Source: Euphorbia lathyris (Eukaryota > Streptophyta > Magnoliopsida > Malpighiales > Euphorbiaceae). From it: DNA of 64,000 nucleotides. The translations under genes were made by a program, and so were the position numbers. Of the stretch, positions 44,325 through 57,495 are shown in pieces. Position 1 is the stretch's first letter. Every line of letters starts with the position of its first letter. The notes beneath the pieces are model-generated. The model did no database searches and was not told the origin of the DNA. It saw only the letters and a program-made list of their open reading frames with translations. Location: NCBI RefSeq assembly GCF_963576675.1, contig NC_088916.1:13306501-13370500 (forward strand). Reading direction: 5' to 3'.

Positions 44325-44623
44325 AAGGCATAACACTCATTTTAACCCCTAAATTAAAACTTCAAAGTTAATTAGGACCTTAAACTATCAAAATCATCAA
44401 TTAAGTCTATAAACTAAGCAAAAATCATCAATTGAGTCCTTATGCTATCATAAAATAAAAAACTGTAACTATTTGACATGGACTGTAATGATCTATGTGT
44501 TGGCTCAAAATGAATTTGGAGAAAAGCGTCTAAAATTGTTCAACTGAATGATGATTTTGATAGTTTAATGTCCTAATTGGCTTACAAGTTTTAGTTTGGG
44601 TATCCAAATAGGTATTATGCCTT
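44325..44623. mobile_element. MITE with AAGGCATAA ends
   Basis: Left arm AAGGCATAACACTC and right arm GGTATTATGCCTT are inverted. Arms of about 80 bp share ACCTTAAACTATCAAAATCA. No coding sequence. The target duplication is ambiguous. Confidence 0.62.
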
Positions 44624-44793
44624 GAAAAAACTATCGAAATCATCAAATATCATAAACTACTAAATTCTGCAACTTGTGAGGGAGTCCATGTGCAATTAGA
44701 ATAGACTTGTTAACTGACTCTGTTGGGCTGGCCTGCTCATAAGAATCTTGTCTAAGCACAACCCATTCAGGCTCTCAGACCAGACCTACCTGG

Positions 44794-45391
44794 AGGAAAT
44801 TTAGACAGAAATTGATTTTTTTAAATTATTTATAATTATATCAAATAATAATTTTAATTATATCAAACTAAATAAATTATTATTTTTATTATATTTTAAA
44901 GACTAAAGTTTATAAATTATGGGTCTAAAATATATTTTTTAAGGTTTAAGATTTATAAAGTGGGGTCATTGGAATTTTTAAATTAGACTATAAAATCATA
45001 CTTTATTTGTAATATATACAAAAAAGAGTGACATAGTTAAAATTAATTTTGGTATTATGATTTAGTTGTAATTTCATACCTAATTATGACATATAAAAAT
45101 CATAATTAGGTATAAAATTACAACTAAATTATGCTACCAAAATTAATTCTAAATATGTCACTCTTTTCTATATATCACAAATAAAGTATGGTTTTATAGT
45201 CTAATTTGAAAATTCTAGACCCAATTCATAAATTCTAAACCTTGAAAAATATATTCTAGACTCATAATTTATAAATTTTATCCTTAAAATGTATTAAAAA
45301 TAATGATTTACTTAGTTTAATATAATTCAAAATTATTATTTAACATAATTGTAGATAATTTTTAGAAAGTGAGTTTCTATATAAATTTCCC
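44794..45391. mobile_element. Foldback element, ~270-bp arms
   Basis: Nearly the whole stretch is one inverted repeat. The outer GGAAATTTA faces TAAATTTCC, the inner TAAAATCATACTTTATTTGT faces ACAAATAAAGTATGGTTTTA, and the pairing continues almost to the centre (CCTAATTATGA/TCATAATTAGG around 45090-45099). No target duplication or coding sequence was found. Confidence 0.72.
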
Positions 45392-47232
45392 ATATTTATT
45401 CCTAAACTCAACCTAACTAACTTTTTTTAATAGGAAACTTTGAATTTTCTATATTTGATGATGATGATGATAATAAATTGATGATATTATTATTACATAG
45501 TTTGAAATGTAGGTTTAACGATAAGGCGGACTAGGTATGGATAAATTTCCATGACAAATGGAGAACATGCACATTTTGATATATATAGTGCGGACTTATA
45601 CATCTCCATTATTATATTTTTTTTAAATGGGATCACAACATGCATATCAAAATGTGAATTGGAAATCGTCCATGTGACCCTGATATAAGGACGCGTGTAT
45701 ATTATTATTTAAAAGTAATTATTTATTTGAAATAAAAGGTTCATTTGTACATTATTATTTGAGATTAAAAAAAAGTTTTGCTTTTTCTAAAAAGTTAATA
45801 ATAATAATAATAATAATAAAAGAAAAAAAGAAAAAAGAAGAAAATGATTTTTGGTAATGAAATCGTGAAACATGTTAAAACTGAAGCTTTCACTGATTGG
45901 ATTGCAAAATAAATTGCAAGTCAGATGTAAATATTTATGTGACATAATATAATTCACCAAATTGTAAATTTACTTATTTATAAGAAGATAGGATTGTTTT
46001 CATTGTTTTTTTACAAGAAAAGAGGATTGTTGATAGAAACGAGCTTATGGTTACTTTATTTTTTTACTATTATTTCATATATTCTATTTAATGATGGAGC
46101 ATAAAAATAATATAAATTAAGTTTAACAATATAAATATCATATATTAAAAGATCAATTACGTTTATAAATTGAAATTATTGCCAATTATAAAACAGTTAG
46201 AAGGATAAAAATTTATTAAAAAGTGAGATTAAAATTTTGATGATGTGACATTAAAAACCACCATGCAATTACATATGGAGATACATCCACTTCCGATAAG
46301 AAGTGATAAAAATAAATAGATAAAGTTTCCCTAGGCTATTATTTTTTTATGTTACAAAAAGTTTAAAGGTACATCAAACTCAATCTTATAAGGTCAGGAC
46401 AAATTTCTAACCTCGATTAGGGTTTAGTTAGAGTCAAATTTACAACTACCTACCAATAAATTAATTGAGCCCTAAACCACAATTAATTGAGATCATTATA
46501 CAAACTTACTATAAACTTAGCTTACATTATCATTATACCACAATTAGTTGAGAGATTGACTATTTATATTAATAAAGAAATGGATGAATATATTATTATC
46601 ATTAATTCTGGCAGAGCATGTGCCATTGCAGTTTGCTATTAATTAAGGAAGAATCAGAATCGCATAAACATGGACCTATCTTATTGGGACCCATGATAAG
46701 AAGAGATTACAAAATTTCCATACGGAAATTGGGATGTGCAAATACACGCGCACAAAAGTGCGGGTATTGAAAATATCAAAATCTAGAATCAGCGGGAAAT
46801 TGACTAAAAAAATTTTACAACTGTCCACACTCTACCACACGGTTCTTCCCCTCTCCTCCCTCCCTCTCTAATCAACATCATCTTTTTCCTAATAAATCCA
46901 AGCAAATATTAATTTTAAAAAAGAAAAAAAAAAATTCCGGATCCTTTTCTTCCTCATATTAAGACGAAGAAAACAAAAATGAATCTCTCGGTTTCTCAAT
47001 CGACTATCTAGTGAAGTCTAACAACAGTTTCAATCATTTAATTCACAAAATCAAATGTCACATAAGATCTCGAGTAAGGAGTTCGTTCCAATTCGAAATT
47101 CAGCAAATCAGAAACAAAACGAATTGAATAATCCATATCAGCAATGATCAATCACACAATATTATCGAAAAACAGAGGATCTCATCTTGATTTGAACATT
47201 AGAGAAGAAAATAGATTCAAAAAAGCACTTAC
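45392..47232. other. AT-rich stretch, probably NET4 5' UTR intron
   Basis: No gene. A (TAA)n run lies at about 45796-45820. If the 5' UTR exon below is real, this belongs to a first intron running from 47232 to 43754. Confidence 0.4.
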
Positions 47233-47430
47233 AGCATGAGCAGCAGAAATGGAAGAGAAGTTGCAGATTGTAGCAGAGATTAGGTCGCTAGATCAGCAGT
47301 CAAAAAGCCGCGGAAAAGCGAGGAATTAAATAAGAGATGAAGACAAATATGAAAGTGAGGTATGGAAGAAGGGGACAAACTCAGCTGTTTGGCATGGAGA
47401 TAGATAGAGTAAATGGGGGGAGAAACGGAG
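47233..47430 (-). promoter_or_regulatory. Candidate NET4 5' UTR exon and promoter side
   Basis: On the minus strand a pyrimidine-rich stretch ends in a consensus donor (GCT|GTAAGT at 47233/47232). A TATA-like TATTAAAAGG (47454-47463) lies just upstream of a CTTTCTTTCTCC patch. The matching acceptor TATTTTCAG|ACATTC is at 43754/43753, 33 bases before the NET4 start codon. Splicing across 3.5 kb is inferred. Confidence 0.42.
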
Positions 47431-47480
47431 GATGGAGAAAGAAAGACAGACGGCCTTTTAATACCGAGAGATTTCCACAT

Positions 47481-48005
47481 GGATTCTATGTAAAGGTCAA
47501 AAGTGGAGATAAAATTATTAGTTTAATTATTTATTTTTTTATTTTATTAACAATAATAGTTTCATAATTGTTATGCATTTATATGTGGGGGATAATAAAT
47601 CTTTACATAACGATATTTTTTATAAAATTAAGATCAAAGTATGGAAGAGATATGTGCTACAATAACAGCCCAACCACTTCCAAACATGTGATGGGTGACA
47701 TTTTTTATTTTATTTATTTTACACGTTTATTGTTAGCATTTTTCGTTTTAATTATAAAGTTGTTCTCCTTTATAAACTTCTTAGATACAACTTTTTTATC
47801 GAATAATTTTTCAAAATTATGATATATTTTTTTTTTTAGAAAGTGTAGATTTGCATTTATGTACATAAGATCAATTTTAAATGTTAGTTTGGTGGTTATT
47901 TAACTGTCATACCAGACATTTTAAATAAATTTGTTAATAAAATAGTTTCGTATTTTTTTTTGTTAATTATTTCTACGCATTTTAGAAAGATGTAAAAAAG
48001 TACCT
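47481..48005. other. AT-rich spacer between NET4 and LINE 1
   Basis: No gene or RNA recognised. GCATTTTAGA at 47978-47987 recurs at 52985-52994, just past the A-run of LINE 1, and may be part of its target duplication. Confidence 0.4.
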
Positions 48006-51000
48006 CTCCAGCTCTACACTACCTCTCCTTGTTGACAGTTTCAATCTCACATGACTACTGTTGATCGGAGCTTCACCGACCTCTCGCTTCACGATGATGA
48101 GGAGGCAGAGCTCGAGTTTGAACAGCCTGAAGGTGATCTGAGTGCGACGCTAGTTGAACTTAGTCTCGTAAGAAGATTTGTCTCGGAACATTTAGTGAAT
48201 TTCATCAGTATGATGAAGCAACTTGTCATTCTATAGAACCCATAACACGGGATTCGTATTAAAGAGATTGTTGAGCAGCGATATTTGTTTCATTTTTTTT
48301 TACAGAGGTCGATATGGTGAAGGTGATTGTGGGGGGACCATGGACGTTCGAAAACCGGATTTTGGTAGTGCATCACCTTGCTACGGAGCTGGTTCCGTCT
48401 CAAATACCATTATTCCATGTGCCGATGTGGGTTCGTGTGTATGACATATCAGTGGGTTTTATGTCGGAAACTGTTGGAAAGGCTCTAGTCCTAACTTACA
48501 TGAGATTGAGCTATATGAAGAAAAGAAGCGGGAGAGGGTTGAGAGTTTGTCGGCTCCACAACAAACATAAGTTATCCTCCACATGTTTCAACAGACAATT
48601 GCACTAATTCCCATACCTCATTAGATGGTGCTTACACTGATAACTCTACATCGATCGGGCTAGATGAATATCCTCGTCGGCAGGAATGATTTGTATACAC
48701 TGGAACTGTCAAGGCCTGGGCAACCCCCGCATAGTTAATACTCTAAAGAATATTGTTAGAGCTCGTAAGCTGTCGTTTATTTTTCTTATTGAAACTCTTG
48801 TTAGCTAGAATAAGATTGATTCTGTTAAATGTTTTATTGGTGATGAGTTTTCATGTTTTGTAGTAGATTATATTGGTCATAGTGGAGGCCTATCATTAGA
48901 TGGTGCTTACACTGACAACTCTACATCGATCGGGCTAGATGAATATCCTCGTCGGCAGGAATGATTTGTATACACTGGAACTATCAGGGCCTGGGCAACC
49001 CCCGCATAGTTAATACTCTAAAGAATATTGTTAGAGCTCGTAGGCTGTCGTTTATTTTTCTTATTGAAACTCTTGTTAGCTAGAATAAGATTGATTCTGT
49101 TAAATGTTTTATTGGTGATGAGTTTTCATGTTTTGTAGTAGATTATATTGGTCATAGTGGAGGCCTAGCATTGTTTTGGAGTAATAAAATTCAAATTTCT
49201 GTTTTATCGTATTCTCAATCACATATTGATTTTTCTGTTGTGGATGGCTTATTGCCCGAGTTGAGATGTACGGATTTTTATGGGTAATCGGATCGCATTA
49301 ATCGGAAAGCGTCATAGGACCTGTTGAGAGGTCTTAAATGTCGTTCCCCACTCCTTTAGTGTCTGATTGGGGACTGCAATGACTTACTTTTTACGTCGAA
49401 TAAACAAGGTGGAGCTCCTCACCCAAAGTGGTTATTCCAAGGGTTTAGGGAAGTAGTTATTTTTTGTGAGTTAAATGACCTCCCAATACCAGGCTACAGA
49501 TTTATATGAGAGCGGGGGCACAGTTCTGATAAGTTTATGGAGGAAAGACTAGATCGGTACCTGATTAACCCTCACTGGTCGGCCTTATTCCCTGGGGCAT
49601 CCCTCAGATGTCTATTTGCTGCCATGTCGGACCACCATCCTATCGAGTTGCGTATTAAGGTCCCTTCTCGGTCTCGTGTTAAAAGGCATTTTCAGGTGGA
49701 GAATGGGTGGTTCAAGAAGAAGGAGTTTGTGGAAGGGGTTCAACTTAGAGGGATTTCGAACTCTTATTTGAATTTATGTGATCGTCTTGTGGATAGTAAG
49801 AAGTTAATGCAATAGTGGAGTGGCGGGTATCATCAGTAATTCACTGATAAATTTCACCAGCTTCAATGGGAACTAGCTCAGTTAATGATAAAGACCAACC
49901 TGATTGGCTCTGAAGTGGTAAAGGCGAATAAAAGGGAGCTTAATGTAGTATTGTAGCAGGAATAGGACTATTAGAATCAATGCGCTAAGGGGTTCTAGCT
50001 ACGGAAAGGGGACAGAAGTAATGCCTATTTTCACAGGCAAGCAATAAGGCGGAAGCGGGTGAACTAGGTGGCTCGATTGCAACGTAAGGATGGGTCTTGG
50101 GCTGAGTCGTATGGTGAATTAGCGGAGGTGGTCCAGCGGTATTTCCAGCAGCTGATTGTAGACATCAGAGCCCGTGGTGGTTCCAGTTATTGGGTCTCGA
50201 GTTAGTGATGTAATGAATACTGAATTAACTACTCCATTTTCCCTCGAGGAGTTCCACACTGCGACATTTTCGATGCACCCCGATAAGGCTTTGGGTCCTA
50301 ACGGCTTAAATCCTGAATTCTACCAAAAGTTTTGGGCCCAAAATGGTCCTGGTCTTTTTACATCTTATACTGAGTGGAGTCCTCTAGCTCGATGAAGGAG
50401 TTACGATAGATCTCCCTACGTAATATCGTGTATAAGATTATGGCTAATGTACTTGTTAATCAACTTTAAGGGGTCTTGCTTGAGGTCATCTTCGAAGAGC
50501 AATCGACTTTTATATCGGGTAGAGCCATTTCAGATAATATCATTGTATCATTTGAATTTGTTCACTCAATGAAGCGTAAGATTAAAGGGAAGAGTGGGGA
50601 ATGGTCCTTAAAATTGATATTAGTAAGGCTTATGATAGGGTCAAGTGGGAATACCTAAGAGCTATGATGTGTAACACGGGCTTTATATGACTTTTCTTAA
50701 TTGGATTATGTAGTGTGTTTCATCCGTCAAGTATCAAGTTCTCATTAACGATGAGAAGATGGGCCCTATGCAACCACACAAAGGAATTTGGCAAGGTGAC
50801 CCTCTCTCACCTTACTTGTTTATTTTGTGTGCAGAAGGGCTGATAGCCCGAGAGTTTAGGGTCTCTTCATGGTGTACGGGCAAACATCTCAGGTCTGAGG
50901 ATCTCATATATGCCATTTGCTTATGAAAGTTTCTTGTTCTTTAGATCATCTACGAGCGAGTGTTTTGTGGTACAAGATGTTCTCCAGCAGTATGAAGCAA

Positions 51001-52980
51001 CTCTGGCCAGTTAGTGAATCTATAGAAATTCGGCATTATGTCTAGCTCTAATATGGTGATTTGGGCCTAGGATGAAGTTTGAGCCCTACTTGGTATGTTT
51101 GTGCCGATTAATACTGTCATATGTATGGGGCTACCCTCTCTAATTGGTAGGAAGAAACGAGTTGTATTTAGGTATCTGATGGATAGGATGTGGAAGAGGC
51201 TATCTAGTTGGAGTAGTAAGTGCTTATCACAAGAGGGTAAGGAAATTCTTCTCTAGTCGGTGGCATAAGTAATCCCCTCGTATTGTATGAATTTATTGTC
51301 TCTCGGTCGCGTTGTGTGATGAGCTCTAGTGGATGATGAATTTGTTCTGGTGGGGCTCTTCTACATCGAGGAAGCGTATACACTGGGCCTCATGGGACAC
51401 TTTACGTGTGAAGAAATAGTATGATGGTCTCGGTTTTAGACATCTGGAATCTTTAATCTAGTGTTCCTTAGGAAGCAAGTGTGGAACTTGATTACCAAAC
51501 CAAATGCTCTAGCAAGTCAGGTCATCAAAGCAAAATATTTCCATGGTGGGACTTTTTAGTAGGCTCAATTAGGTTGTAACTCCAGCCTTGTATGGAGGAG
51601 TATTTTGGAATCAAGGTATATTCTTACGTGGGGGTGTCACTAGCGCATTGGAGATGGAAGTTCGTTCCGTGTGTGGAAGGACCCCTGGATCCCGAATTAA
51701 ATGGATTTTCGACCTGGATCTTATGTTGCCCCATGCTTTGAGGAGCAATCAGTAGCCGAGTTACTTGATGGGGAGGATGGTGGCTAGAATTTGGAGCTAG
51801 GGGAAGGAGTGTTTAGCCCAAGAGATGTAGAGAATATACTCAAATTACCTATGGCCTATGGGGGGGGTCGGAGGATAAGTTGATTTGGCATTATAAGAAA
51901 AAAAGGAATGTACTTAGTCTGGTCATGGTATCACCTTGCCTTTGATTAATGGCGAAACTTACAGTCGGTCGAAGATAAGGTGGATTGGGCCGTAATATGG
52001 AAAATGCAACTTTTGTCAAAGGTTAAGGTATTCATGTGGCGTTTGTGCTCAAATTACATCCTTGTGTGAGATCGATTACTGGTTCGGGGATTGATGGTGC
52101 CTGATACGTGTGTTACATGTGGTTTGCTTGGCGAACATTGGTTCCATCTATTCGTGGAGTGTCGGTTCGTGATGGACTGCTGGCGCACTATTAGGATGTC
52201 TCTAGTTCAGACAAACCTTTAGGATTTTACAGATTTAGTTACAGTTCAGTTTAAGCAGTTGCCATTGTGTATTGAATAGGAGAGGTTTTGCATTGTCGCA
52301 TGGGAAATTTGGAACTAGAGTAACAATTGCTTATGGCATTCCCAATTAACACCGGCTTTTCGTGTAGTCCCTAAGGCACTTCAGGTCCTTACCGAGTTCC
52401 AGCAGGCCGATGGTGATCGAGCAGATGAGTGGAGCATAATGGTCAGTAGCATCAAGGATCGGTGGAAACTACCACCTTCTGGCTTTCTTAAGGTAAATAT
52501 CAATGTTGTTATGGATGTTGAGGGATGTCGGGTGGGACTAGGAATGGTATATCGTGAAGGTCTGGGCAGAATTCAGTCATGCTGGATGAAAGTTGTGCGT
52601 AGAGCCTGGACTGCAGTGATGGTAGAAGCAGTCTGCTTGCGTGAGGTGCTCAGATGGACCTGAATGATGAATCTTCAAAATGTGTTGCTCGAATCGGATG
52701 CCAAAGGGGTGGTTGACCAGTTTCATGCATCAGGGTTGGACTACTCGGAACTCAGAAGTATCATTGCTGGTTGTCGGAATGAGTAATAGGATTGTCATGG
52801 TATTGTGCTTTCACACATTGGTAGATATGCTAATGGTTTCGCTGACACCCTTACTAAATCGGCTTTCTTATAGCCTAATCCGTCATTTTGGAACTCTGCT
52901 CCTCCTTTCGTGAGATCTGTGGTTGTGTCTAATGTAACCCATGCTTAACTCATTTATAAAGATTTTCTTACTATAAAAAA
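48006..52980 (+). mobile_element. Decayed L1-type LINE (LINE 1)
   Basis: Plus-strand non-LTR retrotransposon with many stops and frameshifts. ORF1 remnants: DLSLHDDEEAELEFE (48051 on) and a DUF4283-like GGPWTFENRILVVHHL ... MWVRVYDISVGFMSE (48314-48500). Endonuclease: IHWNCQGLGNPR (48693 on, in a 275-bp tandem duplication) to LDRYLINPHW ... MSDHHPIELR (49537-49650). RT: PDKALGPNGLNPEFY (50278), EEQSTFISGRAISDN, DISKAYDRVKWEYL and GIWQGDPLSPYLF (about 50780). The catalytic FADD is changed to FAYE (about 50913-50930). A zinc-knuckle region (CVTCGLLGEHWFHLFVEC, ~52110-52160) and an RNase H-like end (52439-52663) follow, then an A-run. Confidence 0.88.
48619..49168 (+). repeat. 275-bp tandem duplication inside LINE 1
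   Basis: 48619-48893 and 48894-49168 are nearly identical direct copies covering the start of the endonuclease (WNCQGLGNPR). Both carry the same in-frame stop, so duplication came after the element had already died. Confidence 0.92.
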
Positions 52981-54736
52981 GTGAGCATTTTAGACATTTT
53001 GACAAACTGCTTGGTTACCCTAGATACTATGAACTGTCACTTCATTTGGGGTGGGCAAGAGGGTGTTAATAAAATCCACCTTGTGCATTGGAATCGACTC
53101 TGTTTACCCCGTAAGAAAGGGGGTATTGGCATTTGTAGTGCTAAGGACACTAATGTTTCGCTACTGACTAAGGTTTGTTGGAGAGTTGTTACTAAAAAGG
53201 ACACGCTTTGGGTATGGGTTCTGCAGGATCGTCATGCTCGGAATAGAACTAGGACTGATATCTTGGGGGCGAGTTCTAGAAGAAGCCAAGTCTGGGGGAG
53301 TATGCTTAAAGCTGAGGACTTATTCCAATCGAGGTATCGGGATGGCTATCGCATGGGGAGACAAGGCACAGTTCTGGTTGGATAACTGGCTAGGGAAAGG
53401 AAGGTTGGCGAATGAGGTCTTGGGAGAAATTCCGGAGCATGAGGTTAACATCTGTGTGCAGTACTATTGGTTGTCTGATGGTCATTAGAACTGGGCACAC
53501 CTCTAGAATTTATTACTGGAGACAACTTTGTTCCGTATTGTTTCAGTTGTCTTATGCCCGGGTAAATTCGAAGATGATCAGATTATTTGGAACCCATCAC
53601 CGAGTGGTCGTTTCTCTATCCGAAGCGGGTTTTGGCTGCTGCGAGGTACTACGCCTCCTGCTATTATGGAGTCTACTGCTTCTATGGCTTTCTGACAACG
53701 TGTCTGGAAGTTGGATGTTCCTTCACGTATGTAGTATTTTATTTGGCTCGTGGCTCTGGACAAAATCTTATCGAATGAGAATAGACAGAAGCAGCATCTT
53801 GTGGGTTCAGTGGCCTTTCTAGCTTATGGCACGATGAAGTCCACTATTCATATCATGCGTGATTGTGTGAAAGTGAGAGAAGTTTGGTATGGTTTTATTC
53901 CTTTGCATTTACAGTCTGTATTTTTTTCTTCAAACCTCCGTCAATGGCTCTTTGCCAATCTGACCCGAGAGACGTTTTGGAATAATATTGCCTGGCCGGT
54001 TATGTTTGTTACGATCGTTTGGTGGTGTTGGAGATGATGGAATGCCCGAGTTTTTGAATTGGATACTCAGTCGGTACTTTCGCATAGAGAGTTCTTCATA
54101 GATCAAGCGGTAGAGTTTGGGAAAGCCTTTCAATCAGTGGGGGTGGGTACAAGTTGGTGCCTGAGGAGGTTCTAGTGGGGTGGAAGCCGCCGGACATGGG
54201 ATGGGTAAAAGTGAATTGCGATGGAGCATGTAAAGGGAATCCATGGATGTATACTGTGGGGGGAGTGATTAGGGATAATGAAAGACATTGGTTGGGGGGT
54301 TTCCTGGCTAATATTGGTTTTTGTACGTCGGTTTTAGCGGAGATTTGGGTTCTCTACTTTGGGTTGGAGATCGCGTGGAGAAAAGGCTATCAGAAGGTTT
54401 TGATCGAGCTTGACTCCTTACTTATGATGCATTATATGAATAACAGAATTGTTTCCCCTTTTTCAGCTCCTCTGGCTGATCTCTTGGTGCAAGACTTTTC
54501 GGGACATGCAGTGGGTTCAGAAAAGGGAACAAAGTGACAGACTGGATGGTTAATTTCATAGGCTCAAGTCCTTTGGGTTATCACGAGTACGATATGCTTC
54601 CTGCAGGCGTCCATAATTTGCTTCGGGCGAAACGAGAGCGGTAATATATCTTTGTATCTCATTCGGGTCTATTCTGATCTCTTCTTTTTCTTTTTCTGCT
54701 TTCCAGGTTTAACCCATCCTCTGTTATAAAAAAAAA
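52981..54736 (+). mobile_element. 5'-truncated L1-type LINE (LINE 2)
   Basis: It starts inside the 3' part of the polyprotein (CHFIWGGQEGVNKIHLVHW, LCLPRKKGGIGI, LLTKVCWRVV), passes through a zf-RVT-like region and ends with an open RNase H domain at 54154-54537. In that domain the catalytic-type residues are present (VNCDGACKGNP, AEIWVLYFGLEIA, IELDSLL). A short A-tail ends at 54736. It directly abuts the A-run of LINE 1, in the same orientation, and differs from it in sequence. Confidence 0.85.
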
Positions 54737-56243
54737 CTAGTCTAATTTTGAATTTTCATAAGACTAATTATTGGCTTACTGTAATGGAAAATAAGATTAA
54801 AATAGTAAATAATGAGGATTGGAGTGGTAGTTTAAAATTCTTACTGCTTATTTTTTCTTTTAATGAAGCACTTCTAAAGAAAAAGTGGCATTGCAATATT
54901 TAATGAAAATAAAAATAGGAAATATAAGATCAATATATTAATATGTAAAACTTTGTTTATTATTCTGCCACATGTCTCATGCTACACCAACAAAGCTTTT
55001 AAGGCATTCACATTCAACTCTTATCCTTCACACGTTAATCACTAGTCGACGGAATAAAATACACTTTGTCAACTCACAAATTTCAGATTATACTAGTAAA
55101 ATACGTTAATATATTCGACCCGGGGTGTATTCATGAATATCTGACATTATAGCCGATTTTAACGGGACTATATGTATTTTGTATAAAAAAGTATGGAACG
55201 GGTATGAGATCAAAGTCATTACCCGTAATGGGTATGAGATCAAAATCATTACTGACGGATATGTGAATACTCCCAGAATACCGGTACCCATTGTATATTA
55301 AAGAATATTATTGTTTTTAGATATAAGATATGAGATTCAAAACTCAATATTTTATTCTTCAACCATTGAGTGATATCATTAAGCTATTTTATTCTTTGTT
55401 AAATTTTATAGATGAATGATTTACTAAATTTATACTTTGTTAAATTTGTAATAATTTTTATTTTTAATTCGCGGGTATCCGCAGGTATCCTACCTGTTGC
55501 TATCCCTAATTCGATCATGTTTAGCAAAAATAGATTTATGGTAAAATTACATGTTTGGATCACTTTTAGAGTTTGACTAGTTAAAATTTATAATAACAGT
55601 GTTTGATGAATTGAATTCAATCAGCTAATTTTGAAAAAAAAACTCATTCTATAACTTTAAAGAATTGAAAATTTTATTTTAAAAAACTTTTTGTTATCCC
55701 CAATTAAGAATATAAATTATTAAAGTAAAAAATAAGCTAAGTTTTATTAAAGGTTTACATAAATAGGTTTACATAAATAGCTAGCCAAATTAGCTAAATA
55801 AAAAAAATTAATCAACTAACAGATAATAATAACTAAACTTTATTAGGTCTTTGTTTAAAAAATTTCATCCAAACTAATACAGTATTGATTAAATTATTAA
55901 AATAATTAATTTAGTTTTAATATTTCTCATAAATCTTTATTTTCTATAAAAGAAATTACTAGAAATTACTTCTTTTTAATATTTATAGCTTAAGTAAACA
56001 TTATTTATATTAATATAAAATATGTCTATTAAGTTAATATATTTTACCGAAAAAATATTACCAAAAATATTTGGTACGAAATCATCTAAAAATAATCTGA
56101 GACATCAGATTTTGACAAATGAAACTAATATGTTGTTAAATTGGTTGATCTATCTAGCTATTCGTATTGAAATTGCTTTGTTAGATGTGATTTTATATTA
56201 AAAATAAATTTTAGTTTTTTTTATAAGAAAATAAATTTTAGTT
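54737..56243. other. AT-rich spacer; no gene seen
   Basis: 55195-55260 has a short direct repeat (GGGTATGAGATCAAAGTCATTAC, here quoted only in part as GGGTATGAGATCAAA). 55550-55840 resembles the AATCAGCTA-type MITE of 20395-20779. The 3' end is the left target copy of the next SINE. Confidence 0.45.
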
Positions 56244-56411
56244 AAAACCACAAGGTTGTAATGGAGTGGTAAAAACTCATGCTCCCTTAATTAAAAGTCC
56301 AGAATTTGATTTTCATTTTTGGGAATGAAAAAAATTTCGTGACCAGTAGTCCCACCCATAGAAATGCAAATCATCCCAAAAAAATAGTTACTGCTGCCGT
56401 TACGAACCCAA
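56244..56411 (+). mobile_element. tRNA-derived SINE with 16-bp TSD
   Basis: The head carries an A-box-like TGGAGTGGTAAA and a B-box-like AGAATTTGATTTTC. The body includes CGTGACCAGTAGTCCCACCC. The 16-mer AAAATAAATTTTAGTT flanks it at 56228-56243 and 56412-56427. It belongs to a different family from the SINE at 3398-3586. Confidence 0.75.
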
Positions 56412-57099
56412 AAAATAAATTTTAGTTATTTTGTTGGTATAAAATAAAGTTTTAGGACAATAATAAAATATAGGTATAATAAATGTTTTTTTTTCTTTTA
56501 TTTAGCTGCTTTCAAAAGTTTAAAATAATTTTTATTTTTATCCAATTTATTTAATAACTCTTTATTTTTCAATGGAATTGATTGAATAGAGTAAAGAAAA
56601 GACACACTCCATCACGTGTCAAACTACTCAGAACGTGTTAAAAAGAAAACATCAAATAAGCTCGAATAGATACAATTGATATTATGTTTTGTAATTTTCT
56701 AGTAATTTTGTTTTTAGTTGGACTCAGTTTGGTTTTGTTTGGCATTAAGCCCAACAAAATCAAATCCAACTCAATGCCTCGCTACTAAAGAAAATTTCAA
56801 TTTTGTTGAACAATTTTTTTTTTCTTTTTTTAGAAAACTGATATATGTATCTAGATATATTAGAGTTGTGAAATGACATTAGTATGTTGCAAAATGATAT
56901 TATATTTATTGATGAAATTATATTTGGATTAGATTGATATTCGTCCATGACTAAAACGGATTGGTTAAGATCAAGTACGGATCAAGTAAGATTTGAGGTA
57001 TTTTGATAAAAAAAAACAAAATACCTCTTACATACTGATATCACCATATAAAATGGGTTTTATATTATAGTTTTTTATCTTTATTTTTTAGTCTTAATG
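56412..57099. other. AT-rich spacer, no gene seen
   Basis: No recognisable feature beyond the right target copy of the SINE at its left edge. Confidence 0.5.
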
Positions 57100-57487
57100 T
57101 ATGTTTTTTTTTCTGATAATGAGCGACTTTTATTTTATTCTAATCTTAATTAGAGTTTTGAGTTATTTCAGGTAATTTCGGGCCTTAAACAAAGAGAATT
57201 AATGATTTCAGCAGGTAACTCATCGAAGTAGCTCGTCGAGCTACTATTTTTGAGTCAACGGAGAAAATACAAAAGTTGTAGAACGCGTAAAACACAAGTA
57301 GCTCGGGGAGCTAGGCACAGCAACTTGGCAAGCTACGACATAACTCAATAGTTGACTTCAATCGACACTCTAATCGAAAAGGCTCGGTTTTATCCGATTT
57401 TTACAACTCTAATCCGACCAAAGAAAGGCTAGAAGAGCAATTAAAGACGAGGGGACAACTTAGGGTTGAGAGGGATTGTCGAATGCC

Positions 57488-57495
57488 TATAAATA
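57488..57495 (+). promoter_or_regulatory. LTR TATA box
   Basis: TATAAATA preceded by GAATGCC, in the usual plant LTR promoter setting and about 1 kb before the LTR end. Confidence 0.6.

Noticed and set aside
52985..52994. GCATTTTAGA as the target duplication of LINE 1
   Set aside because: It matches 47978-47987, but four bases separate it from the A-run and the 5' end of LINE 1 is not fixed, so it is only mentioned as possible.
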